Shown here: positions 61,071 to 64,000 of the stretch, piece after piece
How the letters are laid out: every line of letters begins with the position of its first letter
How positions within the stretch are numbered: position 1 is the first letter of the stretch
Notes under the pieces: generated by a model
Seen by the model: the letters and a program-made list of their open reading frames with translations, nothing else
What the model was told of the DNA's origin: nothing
The model's database searches: none
Assembly: GCA_022749755.1 (NCBI GenBank)
Contig: CM040444.1
Span: forward strand, 17,901,274-17,965,273
Source of the DNA: Azadirachta indica
Taxonomy: Eukaryota; Streptophyta; Magnoliopsida; Sapindales; Meliaceae
Reading direction: 5' to 3'
Length of the DNA: 64,000 nt
Made by a program: the position numbers and the translations under genes

Positions 61071-61532
61071 ATGATTTATTTAGTGCATTCTGAGTCTAGT
61101 ATATCCACGGCAGTCATTGCTTTCTTCATTTGTGCTATGATGTCATTACTTGAGCTGAAGAGAGGTATTCTCAGAATGCTCAGTTTCATTTTTCTCAAAT
61201 ATCAGGCGGAAGAGAGCTCCCAGATTGTAGTATATCTTTCCTTGAGTAGGTTTGAAGATCTGGATCAGTATTGCAGCAGCGGCAGCGGCAACAAAGTGGA
61301 AGCAATGTGCTCCATTTGCTTGATGGAATTCGAGAAGGAAGATGTTGCGAGCAGGCTTACTAGATGCGGGCATGTTTTCCACAGGGATTGCATTGAGAGA
61401 TGGCTAGATTGCAATCAGTTTACCTGCCCACTCTGCAGATCGTTTTTCCTCATCAACGTTAAATCTTGCCACGCCATATGTGATAATTATATTTCACATA
61501 CCCAGTTGCAGCAGCAGTTTTCATACATATAA
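61071..61532 (+). CDS. Small RING-H2 zinc-finger protein with N-terminal membrane anchor, probable E3 ubiquitin ligase
   Basis: Likely E3 ligase that recruits E2 through its RING. 153 aa, one exon. A hydrophobic N-terminal helix at about 11-27 (ISTAVIAFFICAMMSLL), then a short spacer and a RING-H2 finger at 80-122: C80, C83, C99, H101, H104, C107, C119 and C122 (C-x2-C-x15-C-x-H-x2-H-x2-C-x11-C-x2-C), all ligands intact. The size and layout recall XERICO-type drought and ABA-related RING proteins; the syntenic Arabidopsis gene would be At4g38140 (recalled). The ATG at 61071 is the first after the TATA box. Confidence 0.9.
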   Translation: MIYLVHSESSISTAVIAFFICAMMSLLELKRGILRMLSFIFLKYQAEESSQIVVYLSLSRFEDLDQYCSSGSGNKVEAMCSICLMEFEKEDVASRLTRCGHVFHRDCIERWLDCNQFTCPLCRSFFLINVKSCHAICDNYISHTQLQQQFSYI

Positions 61533-62640
61533 TATCTTTCAGTTTACTGTATTAATTTCAGAAGGAGAGGCATCACCATGCATGGAGCGTGGCTGTATAT
61601 TAATTGAGGGAGATTAGTGTTAACTGTTAATTATATATGCTAGTTAGCATTTCCGAGATGCTGTTTACTAATAACCTGAATTTAATTGCTTTTGTATTTT
61701 TTGTTAAAGATATTAATGATATGTAACTAGTTGATAGTTGAGAGTTCGGAGGTCATATTAATATTCTATATTTTTTTATATTATTTTATTGTCATTATAA
61801 CCTTATATATATATAGGGCCTCTTGTAATCATACAATTATCATATTTTTTTTCCACAAATATTAACAGTTTTGAAGAATCATTATATTGAATATAATAAA
61901 TTAATTGATGATTGATTTATTACTTTGAGGGAGGTTAACTGGTTTCCGATTGAGCCTATGGAAATCTATAGATAGGGTGAGTGATCAGCGTGGATGTTGA
62001 TAATGTCAACTTTTATAAGTTTGACATGTGATGTGACAAACGCATGATTCTCACATTATAGATTTGCATCGCGTCGTAAATGCTTCTTGTTTTCAGGTTT
62101 GGAGCCTACTCATTCTCCACTTGATTAAATCTGCCAATTAATTATTGAAAATTATAAATCCATCATCTGCCAATTTGTAACTGAAAATCACCCACTAATA
62201 GTTTTAGTGATAATGTTTATCGAAAGAAAGAATCTGAATTTTCAAGATCGTGTACTTGGTTCAAGTTCTCAAAATCGCGTACTCAATTTAAGTTTTCAAA
62301 ATCGGCGTTGAGTTAAATATATTTTTTCTAAATAGAATAAGAAAGATTTCAAGAAAAAGGCGTGCAGCCGAAGAAGAATGACTTTCTCTGAATCATTAAC
62401 AATATGAAGCCTGAGCCCTGACCCTAAGAATTAATATATCTGGTGTATTTGAAACTTTCATGGGAAAACTAAGCCAATTCAGCTTAAGCGTTAAAAATCC
62501 AAATAAATTCAATGTGCATGGAGCAAGATACGATCACTCTCAGCAATATAAGTTGGGTGGGCTAGGCTTTTCTCGGTCTAAGACCAAACTTGGGCTTTGA
62601 ACGAGCGAACCCCCAGTATATTACCCTTTCTAATGCACCC
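61533..62640. other. Spacer 3' of the RING gene
   Basis: AT-rich, containing the RING 3' UTR. No ORF, RNA gene or clear repeat was seen, apart from a near-duplicate phrase CTCAATTTAAGTTTTCAAAATCG / TTGGTTCAAGTTCTCAAAATCG at about 62258-62302. Confidence 0.65.
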
Positions 62641-62769
62641 AATTTCGTAAATTTTTCACCTTTGTCGTCGACTGTTCGGTCTTCGAAAGGGAGAGCCTAA
62701 ATACACGCCCTCCTTTTTTTTCTAAATACCCTTAATTAATTTCATAAATTTTCACCGTCGTCGTCGACT
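62641..62769. repeat. Imperfect direct repeat in a promoter-like region
   Basis: A unit of about 32 bp, AATTTCGTAAATTTTTCACC...GTCGTCGACT (62641-62673), recurs at 62738-62769 as AATTTCATAAATTTTCACC...GTCGTCGACT, 97 bp downstream; weaker similarity extends to the left. It lies upstream of the putative first exon near 62906. Confidence 0.7.
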
Positions 62770-62839
62770 CGTTGTGTACACACAAAATAAAAGCAGACTT
62801 GTCCGCCCGTAAATTTTTTTTTTTTGTATTAATATTTAA

Positions 62840-62906
62840 GATAGCGGAGAGAAGAATTGCATAACGTATTGGTTACGAGGATTTCGTCGTCTAACACAAA
62901 ACCATG
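62840..62906 (+). other. Possible first exon of a gene continuing beyond the right edge
   Basis: A leader-like stretch ends ACACAAAACCATG followed at once by GTAACC, a plausible splice donor straight after the start codon, a structure known from some plant ribosomal-protein and other housekeeping genes. Left unspliced, this ATG opens only a seven-codon ORF. The following 1.1 kb is T-rich and intron-like. No downstream exon is visible, so the product is unknown. Confidence 0.3.
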
Positions 62907-64000
62907 GTAACCGAGATTCATCTTTGATCTTATTTACAATTTCTTTGCCGTTTTTGTTTATATTTTATCTGAATTTCATCATAATTTTCTTTTCCTCTTA
63001 AGCTTAATGTTGTGTGAATCTACTGCTTTCCGTTTCTCTAGATCTACTTTTTTCTTTGAAAACAACCTCTTTAGAGTTTTTTTTTTTTTATCTAATTTGT
63101 TTAGTAGCTGAATTGTTACTTTATTGATGATTCACATTAGATTACATTTCATTTCAGATTCGTCGCTTTTAGATCTGGCTTATGTATCGAGTGAAATCAT
63201 ATTCATAATCTAAGAATTTCCTCTCTCTGTTTCGTATTAGCTTCAAATTTAATTTAAAATCGCATTTTTAGATGAATTATGTATTCGGATCTCCAATGTT
63301 GAATATGTTCGTAATTTGGTGATCGTGGGCAGATTAGTATGTAGTCTTGTTACTTGCTTTCTGGAATTTGCAAGTTTCAGCTGATTTCTGCAATTAGTAT
63401 TTCCAACTGGGGAGCTCAATGAAGGAAAAACACTTCATACTACCTTTATGCTTCATTATATGTATCGGGCAATTAGATTTTTGAGTTAGTCACTTGGTGT
63501 AGCTTAATGCCTTAAACTACTGCCTAAGATGCTTCATGCTGTTATTTTGGTTAGGTAATTGATGACACTATGGGCTTAATGTGTTGGTGAGATTAGGGTT
63601 GTGTTTGAGAGAATACTAGTTAGCATGGGAATTTTATTGGCCAGAAAGGTGGAGTATTCATCGTAAAAAGTTCATTGATTATTGGCATTGATCTATTCTC
63701 ATCTTGTCCATGGTATTGAAATAATTCTTTTGGCTTATTTAGGAAGTGACCCATTGATTTATGTTGTCGTTTCCTGACATGGTTGCTGCTCACCGCAATA
63801 GATTATGGATTATTCTCAAACATAAACTAGAGTGCAAATGAGTTCCAACTGAGCTTAATGAAGTTGAAATGCTTTGAAGTATTCAACCCAAGTTTTGACA
63901 TTAGGGTTTCTTGAGTCCCTTTCCTAAGGTCAGCTTTAATAACTTCAAAAACATGAAGTAACTTTTATTTTTTTGATTGGGAACAAAAGAATGTTATTAG
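62907..64000. other. T-rich, intron- or leader-like DNA to the right edge
   Basis: No long ORF and no recognised domain in any frame. The composition resembles a plant 5' UTR intron following the possible exon at 62906. Confidence 0.5.

Noticed and set aside
1..64000. tRNA, rRNA, CRISPR or known microRNA
   Set aside because: I looked for tRNA box B, rRNA segments, spaced repeats and several well-known miRNA sequences and found none; short ncRNAs could still be missed by eye.

Overview
The window is a stretch of nuclear DNA from a flowering plant, most likely a core eudicot. The evidence is spliced GT-AG genes with short AT-rich introns, very AT-rich intergenic DNA full of (TA)n tracts, and plant-specific families (CSLD, AHL, FAR1-related, PPR, L-type lectin kinase, DC1). 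I cannot name the species. Protein comparisons and Arabidopsis locus names below are from memory and not from a search. Every spliced model was built by hand from splice sites and joins to an exact multiple of three.

Layout, left to right: a BIG1/BIG4-type ARF-GEF (488-10146, +, 11 exons); a 6 kb AT-rich spacer with many microsatellites and a MITE; HMG-CoA reductase (16375-18475, +); a 4 kb spacer; an intronless AHL AT-hook gene (22629-23441, +); CSLD4-like cellulose synthase-like D (25590-29477, +); an ARID plus HSP20-like protein (30356-35975, -, 12 exons); FRS9-like (37175-39773, -) and FRS5-like (42002-45118, -), two tandem FAR1-related genes derived from MULE transposases; a DC1 protein (47519-48286, +); a 4 kb MITE-rich spacer; a LecRK-S.5-like receptor kinase (52388-54634, +); an mTERF gene (55964-56953, -) divergent from a PPR gene (57808-58878, +); a RING-H2 gene (61071-61532, +); and, at the right edge, a possible first exon of a gene that continues outside.

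The genes do not form one pathway. What links them is ancestry. BIG, CSLD4, FRS5, FRS9, mTERF, PPR and RING correspond in order to what I recall as Arabidopsis At4g38200 down to At4g38140. HMGR, AHL and ARID, interleaved with them, correspond to At1g76490-At1g76510. The window therefore looks like an unfractionated ancestral block that Arabidopsis split between duplicated regions after polyploidy. DC1 and LecRK sit next to the MITE-rich spacer and look like later insertions or lineage-specific retentions.

I found no tRNA, rRNA, CRISPR, intact autonomous transposon or integrated virus, and no clear sign of an undescribed system. The most interesting points are the mosaic synteny, a frame-proven GC-AG intron, an FRS gene that has lost its DNA-binding half, two MITE families, a palindromic pair of DRE cores upstream of the RING gene, and a telo-box hairpin in the FRS5 leader.
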